Shown: in pieces, positions 27,221 to 36,030 of the stretch
Layout: each line of letters begins with the position of its first letter
How positions within the stretch are numbered: position 1 is the stretch's first letter
Source of the DNA: Gloeocapsopsis dulcis
GTDB lineage: Bacteria > Cyanobacteriota > Cyanobacteriia > Cyanobacteriales > Chroococcidiopsidaceae
NCBI RefSeq assembly: GCF_032163395.1
Contig: NZ_CP119968.1
Location: forward strand, 4,242,001-4,306,000
Length of the DNA: 64,000 nucleotides
Direction of reading: 5' to 3'
Position numbers and translations under genes: made by a program
The notes under the pieces: model-generated
Told to the model about the DNA's origin: nothing
The model's database searches: none
What the model saw: only the letters and a program-made list of their open reading frames with translations

Positions 27221-27631
27221 CTATTCACCAATCTCGTCGAGGTGTTCAGCAACAGACTGGTAGAGATTGAGTACGTGACTATCTTGAAGGTTGTAGAAAA
27301 CGTTACGCCCCTGCTTGCGGTAACTCACTAAGCGCATTGTTCTTAAAGTACGCAACTGATGTGAAACTGCTGACTCACTCATATCTAAAGTTGCCGCCAA
27401 GTCACAGACACAAAGTTCTTTTTCTGCTAGCAGCGATAAAATTCGCAATCGGTTGGGATCTCCTAGTAAACTAAAAAACTCTGCCATGCGCTGAGCTTTT
27501 CCAGTGTTGAGGCTTTTGAGTTGCAAGTGCTGTACGCTATCTACATCAACAGGATGTGGTGGATTGCACTGCAGCGCTTCCTCCTGGCTAGAAGTCGTTA
27601 AACCAGAATTAGTAATACTCGTTGGTGACAT
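27221..27631 (-). CDS. SmtB/ZiaR-type ArsR-family metal sensor
   Basis: 136-residue winged-helix repressor that should release DNA on binding metal. The DNA-binding region is [20 protein letters not shown]. Both candidate metal sites are present: the alpha-3N/alpha-3 cysteines (ELCVCDLA plus the N-terminal Cys in [13 protein letters not shown]) and the alpha-5 site ([18 protein letters not shown]-x-H ... H-x-x-E). This combination is that of zinc sensors SmtB/ZiaR. It is divergent from a metal ABC permease gene, with an inverted repeat between them. Confidence 0.88.
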   Translation of the reverse strand: MSPTSITNSGLTTSSQEEALQCNPPHPVDVDSVQHLQLKSLNTGKAQRMAEFFSLLGDPNRLRILSLLAEKELCVCDLAATLDMSESAVSHQLRTLRTMRLVSYRKQGRNVFYNLQDSHVLNLYQSVAEHLDEIGE

Positions 27632-27665
27632 TTGGGAGTTAATTAAGTACTTAGTCTGAGCTATT

Positions 27666-27680
27666 CCAAGTATAGCTTGG
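27666..27680. promoter_or_regulatory. Inverted repeat in the regulator-permease spacer
   Basis: CCAAG-N5-CTTGG, perfect 5-bp arms, 35 bp upstream of the regulator start and facing the divergent permease gene. It does not match the TGAACA-type SmtB operator I know, so operator function is only a possibility. Confidence 0.3.
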
Positions 27681-27835
27681 GCTGCTAGTCAGACTTTTTT
27701 AACCACTGCTTTAAGGCTAGCTGTTGTTTCGTCACATAATTATAGTTGCGATCGCTCAAAAAGTAAAACTGCTCAAAATATTGTCTAGCTGAGGTTTAAA
27801 CTTTATTTACACGCTCTTTTTGAGAATCTAACAAA

Positions 27836-28702
27836 ATGGATTGGCTCTTTTACAGGATAGAACAACTAGCATTCATTGGAAATAATGATTTGTGGAATTT
27901 AGTGCAGTTTCCATTTATGCAGCGAGCGATCGCTGGTAGTTTCTTGATGGGGCTACTCGGTGGTTTACTTGGTAGTTTTGTAACTCTGCGACAATTGTCT
28001 TTTTTTAGTCATGCTGTAGGTCATGCGGCTTTAGTCGGTGTCACCTTAGGCGTAATATTACAGTTGAATCCTACTTGGATGTTGTTACCTTTTACTCTAG
28101 TATTTGGCTTGGTTGTCCTCTACTTAATCGATCAAACCGACTTAGCAAGTGATAGTGTTTTAAGTATCGTCTTATCCGGTGCTCTAGCGATTGGTGTCAT
28201 TCTTAGTAGCTTGATTCAAGGCTACCGTGGTAATTTGATGTCAGTCTTGTTCGGCGATATTTTAGCAATTGGTACGACTGACTTGATATTAACGCTGCTA
28301 GTACTTATCGGAAGCAGCATTTTTCTGCTACTGACACTAAGACAACAAATTCTTTTGACTCTTAATCCTGCAGTTGCTCAAGTTCAAGGTATTCCGGTGC
28401 AGTTGTATCGTTATGCTTTTGTTGTGCTACTTTCTTTTGCAGTCGCAGTTGCGATTAAAGCCGTCGGTGTTTTGCTAGTTAATGCTTTTCTCGTAATTCC
28501 TGCAGCGACGGCTAAACTGACAAGCGATCGCTTTATGCGGTTTCTTGTAACCTCTGTGCTGATTGGTGCGATCAGTAGCATTGTAGGCATGCTTGTATCA
28601 GGTATCTTTAATTTTGCTTCTGGTCCAAGCATAGTGATTATTCAATTTTTCCTTTTTGTCAGCATTTTCTGTTGGACAAAGTTAAACCTCAAAGTTGCCT
28701 AA
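27836..28702 (+). CDS. Zinc/manganese-type ABC transporter permease
   Basis: Family ABC-3 permease (ZnuB/MntB type), 288 residues with about eight hydrophobic segments. The opening LQFPFMQRAIAGSFLMG-like region and GSFVTLRQLSFFSHAVGHAA (conserved SxxxHA) are characteristic, as is AIKAVGVLLVNAFLVIPAATA. No ATP-binding or substrate-binding partner lies next to it: upstream is the divergent regulator and downstream a tRNA. The partner genes must be elsewhere. Confidence 0.88.
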   Translation: MDWLFYRIEQLAFIGNNDLWNLVQFPFMQRAIAGSFLMGLLGGLLGSFVTLRQLSFFSHAVGHAALVGVTLGVILQLNPTWMLLPFTLVFGLVVLYLIDQTDLASDSVLSIVLSGALAIGVILSSLIQGYRGNLMSVLFGDILAIGTTDLILTLLVLIGSSIFLLLTLRQQILLTLNPAVAQVQGIPVQLYRYAFVVLLSFAVAVAIKAVGVLLVNAFLVIPAATAKLTSDRFMRFLVTSVLIGAISSIVGMLVSGIFNFASGPSIVIIQFFLFVSIFCWTKLNLKVA

Positions 28703-28767
28703 TTCAAAAAATATACTTGCCAACACAATATGAATTTGCTACATTAGTTAAGCGCAAAAATAAATCT

Positions 28768-28840
<73 letters not shown>

Positions 28841-28879
28841 TTCATATAGATCGAGCAGTGGGCAAGAGACAAAGAGACA

Positions 28880-29061
28880 CTGCAAGAAATCATTCTCAAA
28901 GCTATTAATCAATTCATCGAAGATAAGCGTCAAGAATACGGTAGTAATCCTGCACAGAAGGGAGAATTCAAATACAGTCGCTCGTGGGATTACCTATGCA
29001 ATTTAAGGCATTGATTGAAGATGCACCGTGGGAGTTACTAGGAGAGGATCAGGAGCTATGA
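28880..29061 (+). pseudogene. Gene relic immediately downstream of tRNA-Phe
   Basis: From 28880 the frame reads QEIILKAINQFIEDKRQEYG and continues to SRSWDYL, where it soon stops at 29012; a one-base shift near 28995 restores QFKALIEDAPWELLGEDQEL and a stop at 29059-29061. There is no usable start codon. I do not recognise the family. The remaining bases to 29264 hold nothing I can name. Confidence 0.45.
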
Positions 29062-29264
29062 AGTGCAAATACAAGCCGACTTTACGATACAGATTACGGG
29101 CTATGGTTAGCAAGTCAAATTGATTGTATATACGCGGTGTTTTAGTCCAAATTTAGTCCAACCTTAGACCCCCCAATCTTTCCTGAATGATTGGTAGCTG
29201 GCGGTTTCTAGCAACTAACAACCCATCGCTAACTACTAACAAATAATAGTAGACATTCAAATTT

Positions 29265-32200
29265 TCAAGCGACAGAAGTGTAAATACTGCGCCCTCGCTC
29301 TTGGTATGAGTCATAAATATGCTTATAGATCTGCTCGCACTTTTGCTCGTAGACTTCGGTGGAGTATGACTGTGGCAGCTGATCTAATGTCTCCTCGATC
29401 GCGAGTCGAACTGCTGCCCTTGACTGTTGCCGCTTGCGCCAATCCAACACTAATTTTTCTCGTTTTAAGGTGTCTAGTAGTTCCCTGGCAACCTGTTTAA
29501 CTTCCCGTTCTTCTTGTTTGGTTAGGTTAACCTCTGGTTTGGTTAACAAATCGAAAATTGCTAATTCTTCTTCGGTTAAATTCTCTGCGATCGCTCTCTT
29601 ATCCTCCACATCCAAATCTTGAGCGAAGGCGATTAGGTCGTTGAAGAATAGCTCTACATTGCGCGATCCGGTGTTGTAGTCTGCAATCATCTGCTGAAAT
29701 TTTTCTAGGTAGTTGGCACGACTCTTGTTTAAACGCACCATACCTTGCAGTTTGCGGTCGATCGTGCTTTTAAGTTTTTCGGCTTCAGTCCGTTGGTAGC
29801 CTGTAGTAAATTTTGCTTTTAGTGCCTCAAAATCAAGTTGGCTGAGGTCGATATATTGCCCTTGGGAGTCAGGAATGATAAATTTACCTGCCACTATTGA
29901 TTCATCTAACAGTGCCTCTACTTGTGCCTTGACTTCAGAAATGTCTACATCGGGAATTTCTGAGCGAATTTCTTGGGTGAGGCGACTAAATAACGCTTCT
30001 GCAGCACTAAATTCATTGGCATTTGGATCGGGTAGGATGGCTTTGTAAAGTCGAGTGATGTTTCCTGCAAGTGAAAAATAAGTCCGTTTGGAATCATCAT
30101 TGACTAAAATCGCTTCTACGGCATCCGCCCATACTTTCGTTCGTGCAAAGGCATCCTGAGTTAACCGAAGTTTGGATAAGTCGATTCCTTTAGCAATGCA
30201 AAAGTCTGTAGCCTCTGCGATCGCTTCGCTAAGTTGTTCGACTAAAGCAGTTTTAGCTTTAACTGGTGTATCTCCCTCCTGAACGCCGCCACCTGAAGCA
30301 GATCCATAAACTGCTAGGGCTTTCTGGAGGTTGCGGAATACGCCGATGTAGTCCACGATCAGCCCGTTTACCTTATCCTTAAACACGCGGTTCGCCCTGG
30401 CGATGGTTTGCATCAGGGTGTGGTTCTGCATCGGCTTGTCTAAATAAATAGTGGAACAGCTAGGCACGTCAAAGCCAGTGATCCACATGGCACAGACAAA
30501 CACGATCCTTAACGGGTTGTTCTCATCTTTAAATTTTTCATCTAGTCCTGGCGACTCGTGCGCCATCCTCTGGCGATGGGGTTTGATATCCAGCCCTTTT
30601 TTCTTAAAGTCTTCTATCTCGTTTTGGGCGGAAGAAATGACGACTGCCATATCTGTTGCTTCCATATAGGCAATCTGGGTATCAATCCGTTGCTGCTCCG
30701 ATTCGCTACAGTTAGGTAATTGCGCTTTTAGGTTCTTTAGATACTGCTGCCAGTAGTGTTGAACTTTGTCATACATTCTGAGTGCGGAAAAGCGATCGAT
30801 GGCAATGACCATTGCTTTACCCTGGTAGCCTCTACTCAGGAAGTGATTCACGATATCTTCGGCAATTTTATCTTGGCGATCGCCCCTAGTAATTAAGTGG
30901 TATTCGCGGCTAAATTCTCGCTGTAGTTTGTTTTCCTGCTCTTCGTCTAAGGTTGCTGTCTCAATAATTTGATAGACTTCTTCGTTTAAGTCAACGTTCG
31001 CCAGTTGTAGCTCTGGGATACGGTTTTCGTAGTAAAGCGGTACGGTTGCCCCATCTTCTATCGATTGCCTGAAGTTATAAATACTAATGTAGTCGCCAAA
31101 TTCTGCCCGTGTCTTTTCTTCCCCTGCCATTAAGGGAGTACCCGTAAAACCAATGAAGCCAGCATTAGGTAGAGTATTTCTCAGGTTAAGGGCGAAGGTG
31201 TCATATTGCGATCGGTGAGCTTCATCGGCAATTACTATAATGTCCGAGCGATCGCTTAATTTCGGATAAATATTGCCTTTTTCGGTACGGAATTTCTGAA
31301 TTAGGGTGAAGATGTAGCGATGATCTTCCTGTAACATCTGCTTGAGATGCTCGGCATTATTTGCCCTCACTTCCTTCTCTGGTTCCGTAACTGCCCCAGC
31401 ATAGGCGAAATTTTTGTAAATTTGATCGTCTAGGTCTTCGCGATCGGTAATAATCAAAAATGTCCAATTGCCCAGCAGTTTGCGGAGAACTTTTTGGGAG
31501 AAGAACACCATCGAGTAGCTTTTACCGCTACCTTGGGTATGCCAGAAAACACCTAGTTTGCCTTGATTTTGGCGAATCTTAGTTACGGCACTAACGGCGC
31601 TATTTACTCCTAAAAACTGGTGATTTTTTGCCACCACCTTGATCGATCTGCCTTTGGCTTCGTAGAAGAAGATGAAATTTTCGCTAATGTCTAATAGACG
31701 AGTGCGATCGCAGGTTCCCCGAATCATCGTTTCGAGGGAAATAATCCCCTCCTCGCCTTCACTGTTAATCTTCTTCCATTCACAGAAATGCTCCCATTGA
31801 GCGGTTAGGCTGCTGATGCGGCTCTTTCTACCATTGGAGAGAATAATAAAAGCGTTGTACCAAAAGAGTTGAGGAATACTGCTTTTGTAATCGGTTAGGT
31901 TCTTTTTGTAGGCAAGCTCTAGCCTTTGGTGATGTGCCTTGAGTTCGATGAAGACTAGGGGTAAGCCGTTAACAAAACCGATTAAATCTGCTCGTCTAGT
32001 GTAAATCTCTCCGGTAACTGAGAATTGAGATGCCAGCAGGAAATCGTTATTATCTGGTGTGTTCCAGTCGATAACTTTGACGGTTACTTCTATATCTTCA
32101 TCGTCATCAGTTTTGAAACTAACCTTGACTCCAGTTTTCAGCAGTTGGTAGATTTCTCGATTGGCGTTTGCCAAACTTAGGGTACTGCGATCGCGGGTTA

Positions 32201-32432
32201 GTTCGTCAATTGCTAGTGCGATCGCTACCTGGGGTAAATCTGGATTCAGTTTTTCTAGAGTGGATCGCAAGCGGGGAACTAAAACTACTTCACTCCTCGT
32301 TTCTCGCCCTAGCGTGCTGTTGATGCCGCAAACTTCCTGATAGCAATTAATGGTTTCCCATCCTAAGTTGGCGAAAAGAGCGATCGTGGCATTTTCTAGG
32401 GCTTGTTCGGAATCAGGGTGAGGTTGGCTCAT
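29265..32432 (-). CDS. hsdR: Type I restriction enzyme R subunit
   Basis: Motor and nuclease subunit of a type I restriction system, 1055 residues. The N-terminal nuclease motif is LVFIELKAHH (about 160; E-x-K). Helicase motifs: Walker A in WHTQGSGKSYSM (about 300), DEAH box in VIADEAHRSQYD (about 400), motif III GFTGTPLMAG, motif VI-like TLMQTIARANRVF. The C-terminal helical region for M-subunit contact is complete. The frame is intact from start to stop, while the cognate hsdM gene is frameshifted. Confidence 0.93.
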   Translation of the reverse strand: MSQPHPDSEQALENATIALFANLGWETINCYQEVCGINSTLGRETRSEVVLVPRLRSTLEKLNPDLPQVAIALAIDELTRDRSTLSLANANREIYQLLKTGVKVSFKTDDDEDIEVTVKVIDWNTPDNNDFLLASQFSVTGEIYTRRADLIGFVNGLPLVFIELKAHHQRLELAYKKNLTDYKSSIPQLFWYNAFIILSNGRKSRISSLTAQWEHFCEWKKINSEGEEGIISLETMIRGTCDRTRLLDISENFIFFYEAKGRSIKVVAKNHQFLGVNSAVSAVTKIRQNQGKLGVFWHTQGSGKSYSMVFFSQKVLRKLLGNWTFLIITDREDLDDQIYKNFAYAGAVTEPEKEVRANNAEHLKQMLQEDHRYIFTLIQKFRTEKGNIYPKLSDRSDIIVIADEAHRSQYDTFALNLRNTLPNAGFIGFTGTPLMAGEEKTRAEFGDYISIYNFRQSIEDGATVPLYYENRIPELQLANVDLNEEVYQIIETATLDEEQENKLQREFSREYHLITRGDRQDKIAEDIVNHFLSRGYQGKAMVIAIDRFSALRMYDKVQHYWQQYLKNLKAQLPNCSESEQQRIDTQIAYMEATDMAVVISSAQNEIEDFKKKGLDIKPHRQRMAHESPGLDEKFKDENNPLRIVFVCAMWITGFDVPSCSTIYLDKPMQNHTLMQTIARANRVFKDKVNGLIVDYIGVFRNLQKALAVYGSASGGGVQEGDTPVKAKTALVEQLSEAIAEATDFCIAKGIDLSKLRLTQDAFARTKVWADAVEAILVNDDSKRTYFSLAGNITRLYKAILPDPNANEFSAAEALFSRLTQEIRSEIPDVDISEVKAQVEALLDESIVAGKFIIPDSQGQYIDLSQLDFEALKAKFTTGYQRTEAEKLKSTIDRKLQGMVRLNKSRANYLEKFQQMIADYNTGSRNVELFFNDLIAFAQDLDVEDKRAIAENLTEEELAIFDLLTKPEVNLTKQEEREVKQVARELLDTLKREKLVLDWRKRQQSRAAVRLAIEETLDQLPQSYSTEVYEQKCEQIYKHIYDSYQERGRSIYTSVA

Positions 32433-32525
32433 AGGTATGTCAATTATTTGCAGTCGATCCTACTGCTTTTAGATTTCCCCTCAACAGCCAAGAAATCCTC
32501 AATTTAACCTAAATGCTTGTATTGG

Positions 32526-32771
32526 TTATTTCGTCTCTACGAGCGATCGCACTGCTAAAACTGCGTTGGTGGGTAACGGTTCGATTGCCGATTGAGGAAC
32601 AGTTACAACTGCGATCGATTCACCTACAGCATTAAAGATTTCCAGAATATATCCGTCTTCGCCACCTGTAGGATGAGTAACGTAGTCGATCAGCATAGCA
32701 ACGTCACCTTTTTTAAGGTGATATTCTGGTAAGTCGCATCCCAAAGCAACGCGCTGGTAGAGTTCGAGCAT
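32526..32771 (-). CDS. DUF4926 protein
   Basis: 81-residue small protein. The family pattern is clear: ELYQRVALGCDLPEYHLKKG, DVAMLIDYV, GYILEIF and VVTVPQSAIEPL. I start at 32771 (MLELYQRV), which abuts the stop of the upstream DUF6883-like remnant; the longer frame to 32849 is just that remnant read out of phase. DUF4926 proteins are usually encoded next to DUF6883 proteins, an arrangement that suggests a toxin-antitoxin-like pair; here the partner is truncated. Confidence 0.75.
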   Translation of the reverse strand: MLELYQRVALGCDLPEYHLKKGDVAMLIDYVTHPTGGEDGYILEIFNAVGESIAVVTVPQSAIEPLPTNAVLAVRSLVETK

Positions 32772-32772
32772 A

Positions 32773-32964
32773 TCAAGATTCCCTCTTAGGCTTGAGAGTG
32801 ACAAAGCGAAATTGCCCGTTAAGGTGCCATCGTAGCCAAATTGTAACAACTGCTAGGTTACGTCCATTAACCCCTTGCAGATCACCTTCAACGCGATAAA
32901 ACACTCCGTATTCGTTATTTCCATCTTCGGCTGCTTCAATTGAAAATACGGTATATTGACGATC
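32773..32964 (-). pseudogene. 5'-truncated DUF6883-like gene
   Basis: An open frame without start reads YTVFSIEAAEDGNNEYGVFY, then RVEGDLQGVNGRNLAVVTIW, ending in RFVTLKPKRES and a TGA two bases before the DUF4926 ATG. This matches the C-terminal half of DUF6883-type proteins. Its 5' end begins immediately after the stop codon of the RAYT remnant, so the N-terminal part was lost or displaced there. Confidence 0.6.
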
Positions 32965-33494
32965 TTACATATACAAATTTGTATCATTGTGTCTATCTAA
33001 TTCCCATTTCATAGGATTGTTAACAATGTATTGTCTGATGTTTTCTAAAGATATTTGCTCACGGATAATGTGGTCGTAAGACCTTGTTTGCCATCCGAAA
33101 TTAGAGAACCCCGCCTTCCAAATACGTTTTGTGCAAACCGATTTAAATTGACCAATGATCGCACCTAATGAATCTGATTTTAATCGTGGTGTAGAGACGT
33201 TCCGGCGGAACGTCTCTACGGGTTGATTTTTGATGATTATAATTCCGTGAATGTGGTTAGGCATAACAATCCATTCATCTAATTCAACATTAGGACGAAT
33301 CTGTGCTGTTTTATGCCATTCTTCGGCTACAATTCACCGATTGCAGACAGGTACATCTGGTTTACTTCCACATCACCAAAGAAACATTCTCTATTACGGG
33401 TGCAAATAGTGACAAAATAATATCCGTTAGAGGCATAATCCCAGTTCTTACATCGTGTTGATTCAATCCGGTATTTATTTTTATAAAGAGTCAT
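32965..33494 (-). pseudogene. RAYT (REP-associated tyrosine transposase), frameshifted
   Basis: Y1-type transposase of the IS200-like TnpA_REP group. Frame 1 from ATG 33494 reads YRIESTRCKNWDYASNGYYF, then VTICTRNRECFFGDVEVNQM and stops after SAIGEL; one lost base near 33330 (GAATTGTAG for GAAATTGTAG) restores VAEEWHKTAQIRPNVELDEW, then IVMPNHIHGIIIIKNQ with the HxH metal motif. The catalytic Tyr region (DHIIREQISLENIRQYIVNN) is present. The gene contains a 29-bp palindrome. Inactive unless the shift is a sequencing error. Confidence 0.8.
33191..33219. repeat. Perfect 29-bp palindrome inside the RAYT gene
   Basis: Arms GTAGAGACGTTCC (33191-33203) and GGAACGTCTCTAC (33207-33219) with a 3-base loop. 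GTAGAGACGT...ACGTCTCTAC palindromes are, to my knowledge, common dispersed elements in cyanobacteria; this copy is kept in frame and codes VETFRRNVST. Confidence 0.85.
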
Positions 33495-33715
33495 ACATTT
33501 GTAACCTCGACTTCTTCAGATCGCCATGCAGCGTAAGCAAGAGCTTCGTAAATATCGGCTAATTCTAGGTAAGGATAAGCTTTTAAGATTTCTTCTGGGA
33601 AATGCTCAGATGCCATTAAGCCTACGACTGTACCAACAGTAACTCGTAACCCTCGAATACAGGGTTTACCACCCATTACTTCTGAATTTAGTGTGATTCT
33701 GCTTAGTGTTTTCAT
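33491..33715 (-). CDS. DUF433-family antitoxin
   Basis: 74-residue protein with the DUF433 pattern ITLNSEVMGGKPCIRGLRVT and YPYLELADIYEALAYAAWRS. DUF433 proteins usually act as antitoxins to a DUF5615 PIN-like toxin encoded directly downstream. Here the downstream gene is the RAYT remnant, whose ATG overlaps the stop (ATGA), and no DUF5615 gene is present, so it is an orphan. Confidence 0.8.
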   Translation of the reverse strand: MKTLSRITLNSEVMGGKPCIRGLRVTVGTVVGLMASEHFPEEILKAYPYLELADIYEALAYAAWRSEEVEVTNV

Positions 33716-33783
33716 ACTTTAGATCCTCTATGATGCAATCACTCTCTACTTATTTTCCTTGGCGATCGCTCTTAATTACTAAT

Positions 33784-33867
33784 TCAACTTATCAGGCGAT
33801 CGCCGTACAACTCCGCAAAATAAGTACGTAATTCTTGAAGAATTTCTGATAATTTGGGGTATCTCAT
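33784..33867 (-). pseudogene. N-terminal stub of a nucleotidyltransferase-fold gene
   Basis: A 27-codon frame, MRYPKLSEILQELRTYFAEL then YGDRLIS, ends at a TGA. The YGDRL motif just before the expected GSxARG site is typical for MNT-type nucleotidyltransferases. Only the beginning remains. The spacer around it (33716-33945) also holds two imperfect copies of a TTACTTATTTTCCTTGGCGA block with HIP1 sites. Confidence 0.5.
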
Positions 33868-33945
33868 AGGTTTGTTATTTTATCTCTAAAGCGCGATCGC
33901 GCTTTACTTATTTTCCTTTGCGATCGCCCTTGCTTTCAATTCAAT

Positions 33946-35163
33946 TCATCCCGCGATCGCCTCTTGGCTGCTACTACTTACCTCTTCACTCTCATTCATT
34001 ATCCCAGTCTCAATATCTAGATTTTCTACATCAATTTCACCGGAAATAAGTTTAGGTAAAAGAACATCGCGGGTTTTTCTGAGATTAGTATTCTTACTTC
34101 TTAATTTTTTGAGTTGTCTGAAGATTGGAGAAACGAAATTTTGAAATCTCTCTAGAGCTTCTTGAGAAGGAAGGATGAAAGGTAAGGAGTATGCTTGATT
34201 TCTATTTAGTCCTGGTACTGCTGCATCATTATTTATAAAATTCTGATTCTTGAGATTGTAGTAGACATAATGCAGACAAATTCTTGTTTGAACATAAAAT
34301 ACCGTATCTATAGGAAAGAAATCATCTTCCGACCAAAAGACACTACCAACGTTCCCTTTACGACCAACAATAATTCCAGGTGCTTTCGCTAGATATTCGT
34401 TGTGATAGCCAACAATACCACTTGAGCCATAGACTGCTACTAAGCCACCTAACCTTTGCTCGGCTTTCAATGCTTTTCCATAGACTAGTTCAACTAGGTT
34501 GCCTAATTTTTTCAATTCCCAACCTTCAGGAATTAGTCCCAATTCTGAATCAACCATACTGGTTTGTTCATAACCAGGAAAGCGGAATTTGGCAAACCAC
34601 TCATCGTAGAGCGATCGCGCCATTTCTTCCAAGATTTTGATGCGCCTGGTGTTGTTTTCGATTAGGCGATCGTAGGCTGAGAGAATACCTGAAATTTTAC
34701 GTTGTGTTGATATAGGTGGTATTTCAGGTAGTTCTAAATTACGAATGTCTTTCATATTCAAATGATGTACAGTAGCACCATTCGATAGACCTAAAATTTT
34801 TCCTTGAATTTCATCACCAAGCAACAAATAGCAGAGGTAATTAGAATCCACTTGATTTTGATCTGGTCTAATAAGGACTGTTCTTTGACCTAAACAAACT
34901 TTTAAATTTTTAGGAATAATTGCAACATTCCCAATTGGAGCTTCACGCGCCAGAATTAAATCGTTAGCTTGTGGAGTAGCTCTTTTCGTCCAGGCTAAAT
35001 AAGTTTTTTCTGAAACACGATTTACATTATCAAGTATTAGCCTTCCTCGTCCAATGTTAGGAGTTCTTATAGAGGGATATCCCACCGCTTGTGTTGGGGC
35101 AGTTTTATGTTCGCAATCAACAATTAACTTACAAACATCATTAAGTATTTTAGTTTGTTTCAT
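33946..35163 (-). CDS. hsdS: Type I restriction system specificity subunit
   Basis: 405 residues with two target-recognition domains separated by conserved helices. TRD1 spans about 1-150, ending in LELPEIPPISTQRKISGILS; the first helical spacer is YDRLIENNTRRIKILEEMAR. TRD2 begins at IPEGWELKKLGNLVELVYG and ends in the second conserved repeat (FVSPIFRQLKKLRSKNTNLR and RDVLLPKLISGEID). The frame is intact. It sets the DNA sequence recognised by HsdM and HsdR, which cannot be predicted here. Confidence 0.92.
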   Translation of the reverse strand: MKQTKILNDVCKLIVDCEHKTAPTQAVGYPSIRTPNIGRGRLILDNVNRVSEKTYLAWTKRATPQANDLILAREAPIGNVAIIPKNLKVCLGQRTVLIRPDQNQVDSNYLCYLLLGDEIQGKILGLSNGATVHHLNMKDIRNLELPEIPPISTQRKISGILSAYDRLIENNTRRIKILEEMARSLYDEWFAKFRFPGYEQTSMVDSELGLIPEGWELKKLGNLVELVYGKALKAEQRLGGLVAVYGSSGIVGYHNEYLAKAPGIIVGRKGNVGSVFWSEDDFFPIDTVFYVQTRICLHYVYYNLKNQNFINNDAAVPGLNRNQAYSLPFILPSQEALERFQNFVSPIFRQLKKLRSKNTNLRKTRDVLLPKLISGEIDVENLDIETGIMNESEEVSSSSQEAIAG

Positions 35164-35240
35164 TTTTATACTGTTCTGAGCTATTGTTATTACTTATGTC
35201 GAGCGATTAGTTAATAATCATGTTTTTGAAAGGCGATGCC

Positions 35241-35350
35241 TTATTCTTCACTACTCTCTTCATGTCTCGTATCAAAAACCAAATTCTTAAATAGAGATAC
35301 AAAAATAATCGTGATATTCATCAGAATTTAAGCTTCAGTAAAATCGCGCG
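35241..35350 (-). pseudogene. Relic of a PIN-toxin C-terminus
   Basis: The minus strand reads DFTEA, a stop, then TIIFVSLFKNLVFDTRHEES to a stop at 35241-35243. It parallels the C-terminal end of the PIN gene at 36090 (DFTEAQTSMDTTIISVSLFK). The nucleotide text is also alike (AGCTTCAGTAAAATCGCG in both). A second, decayed copy of that toxin gene. Confidence 0.55.
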
Positions 35351-35361
35351 CTATATTTCAG

Positions 35362-35705
35362 TTAACTTTTCTCCTGAATCACCCTTTTCAATTGCTCAAT
35401 CAGTGGTGCTAAATCATTTGCGATCGTATCCCAAACAACATCTAAATCGATGGAAAATAAGCATAAGTTAAACGATTTCGCATCTCAACCATAACTATCC
35501 AAGGGATATTAGAGTGTCTTGCCCTACATTCGGTTGAAATTCTCCCCGCAGCTTCGCCAATAATTTCTAAGTCTTTAACAACTGCCAACACCAACATTCT
35601 ATTGTTAGCTAAATCATCTCTAGTCTTTCCCGACATAAAAGCGATCGCCTCTCTCGCCGCATCCTGCATATGATGCAAGCGCGTTAAATCATCAATGGCT
35701 GTCAT
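35362..35705 (-). pseudogene. HepT-like HEPN toxin, frameshifted with altered active site
   Basis: Partner of the MntA-type gene just upstream (14-bp overlap). The frame reads LTRLHHMQDAAREAIAFMSG, LANNRMLVLAVVKDLEIIGE and RNRLTYAYF. The HepT RNase motif is RX4HXY; here the histidine is Tyr (R-NRLT-Y-A-Y). Directly after, a lost base shifts the frame; in the other frame the sequence goes on IDLDVVWDTIANDLAPLIEQ to a stop at 35362-35364. Both changes predict loss of toxicity. Confidence 0.75.
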
Positions 35706-36030
35706 ACTGTACCAAAGCCTCAGCCATAGCTCTGTCTCGGAAATAAATACTTAACTCATTAGGCGTTCTTAAATCTATCTTTCTACCCTCTAGCATTTCT
35801 GAAAGCTCCATTTCCATACTTACCAACTTAAAGTAACCTGGAGTTTTTCCTGGCTCAAATTCCACTAAAAAATCAATATCGCTTTCCGGTCTAAAATCAT
35901 TTCGTAAGACCGAACCAAATAGCGATAGTTTACGAACATAATGCCGTTGGCAAAATTCAGCAATTTTATCTTTAGAAATATCAATAGGTAAGGTAGGTAC
36001 AGATTCCTGTTTTGACGACTTAATATCCAT
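35692..36030 (-). CDS. MntA-type nucleotidyltransferase antitoxin
   Basis: Minimal nucleotidyltransferase. The active site is GSVLRNDFRPESDIDFLVEF (GSxxRxD...SDxD). MntA proteins neutralise HepT toxins by adding AMP to them. I start at ATG 36030 (MDIKSSKQ); the frame is open to 36108, but that part overlaps the end of the PIN gene and has no family resemblance. The paired HepT gene is broken, so this antitoxin may be an orphan in effect. Confidence 0.8.
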   Translation of the reverse strand: MDIKSSKQESVPTLPIDISKDKIAEFCQRHYVRKLSLFGSVLRNDFRPESDIDFLVEFEPGKTPGYFKLVSMEMELSEMLEGRKIDLRTPNELSIYFRDRAMAEALVQYDSH

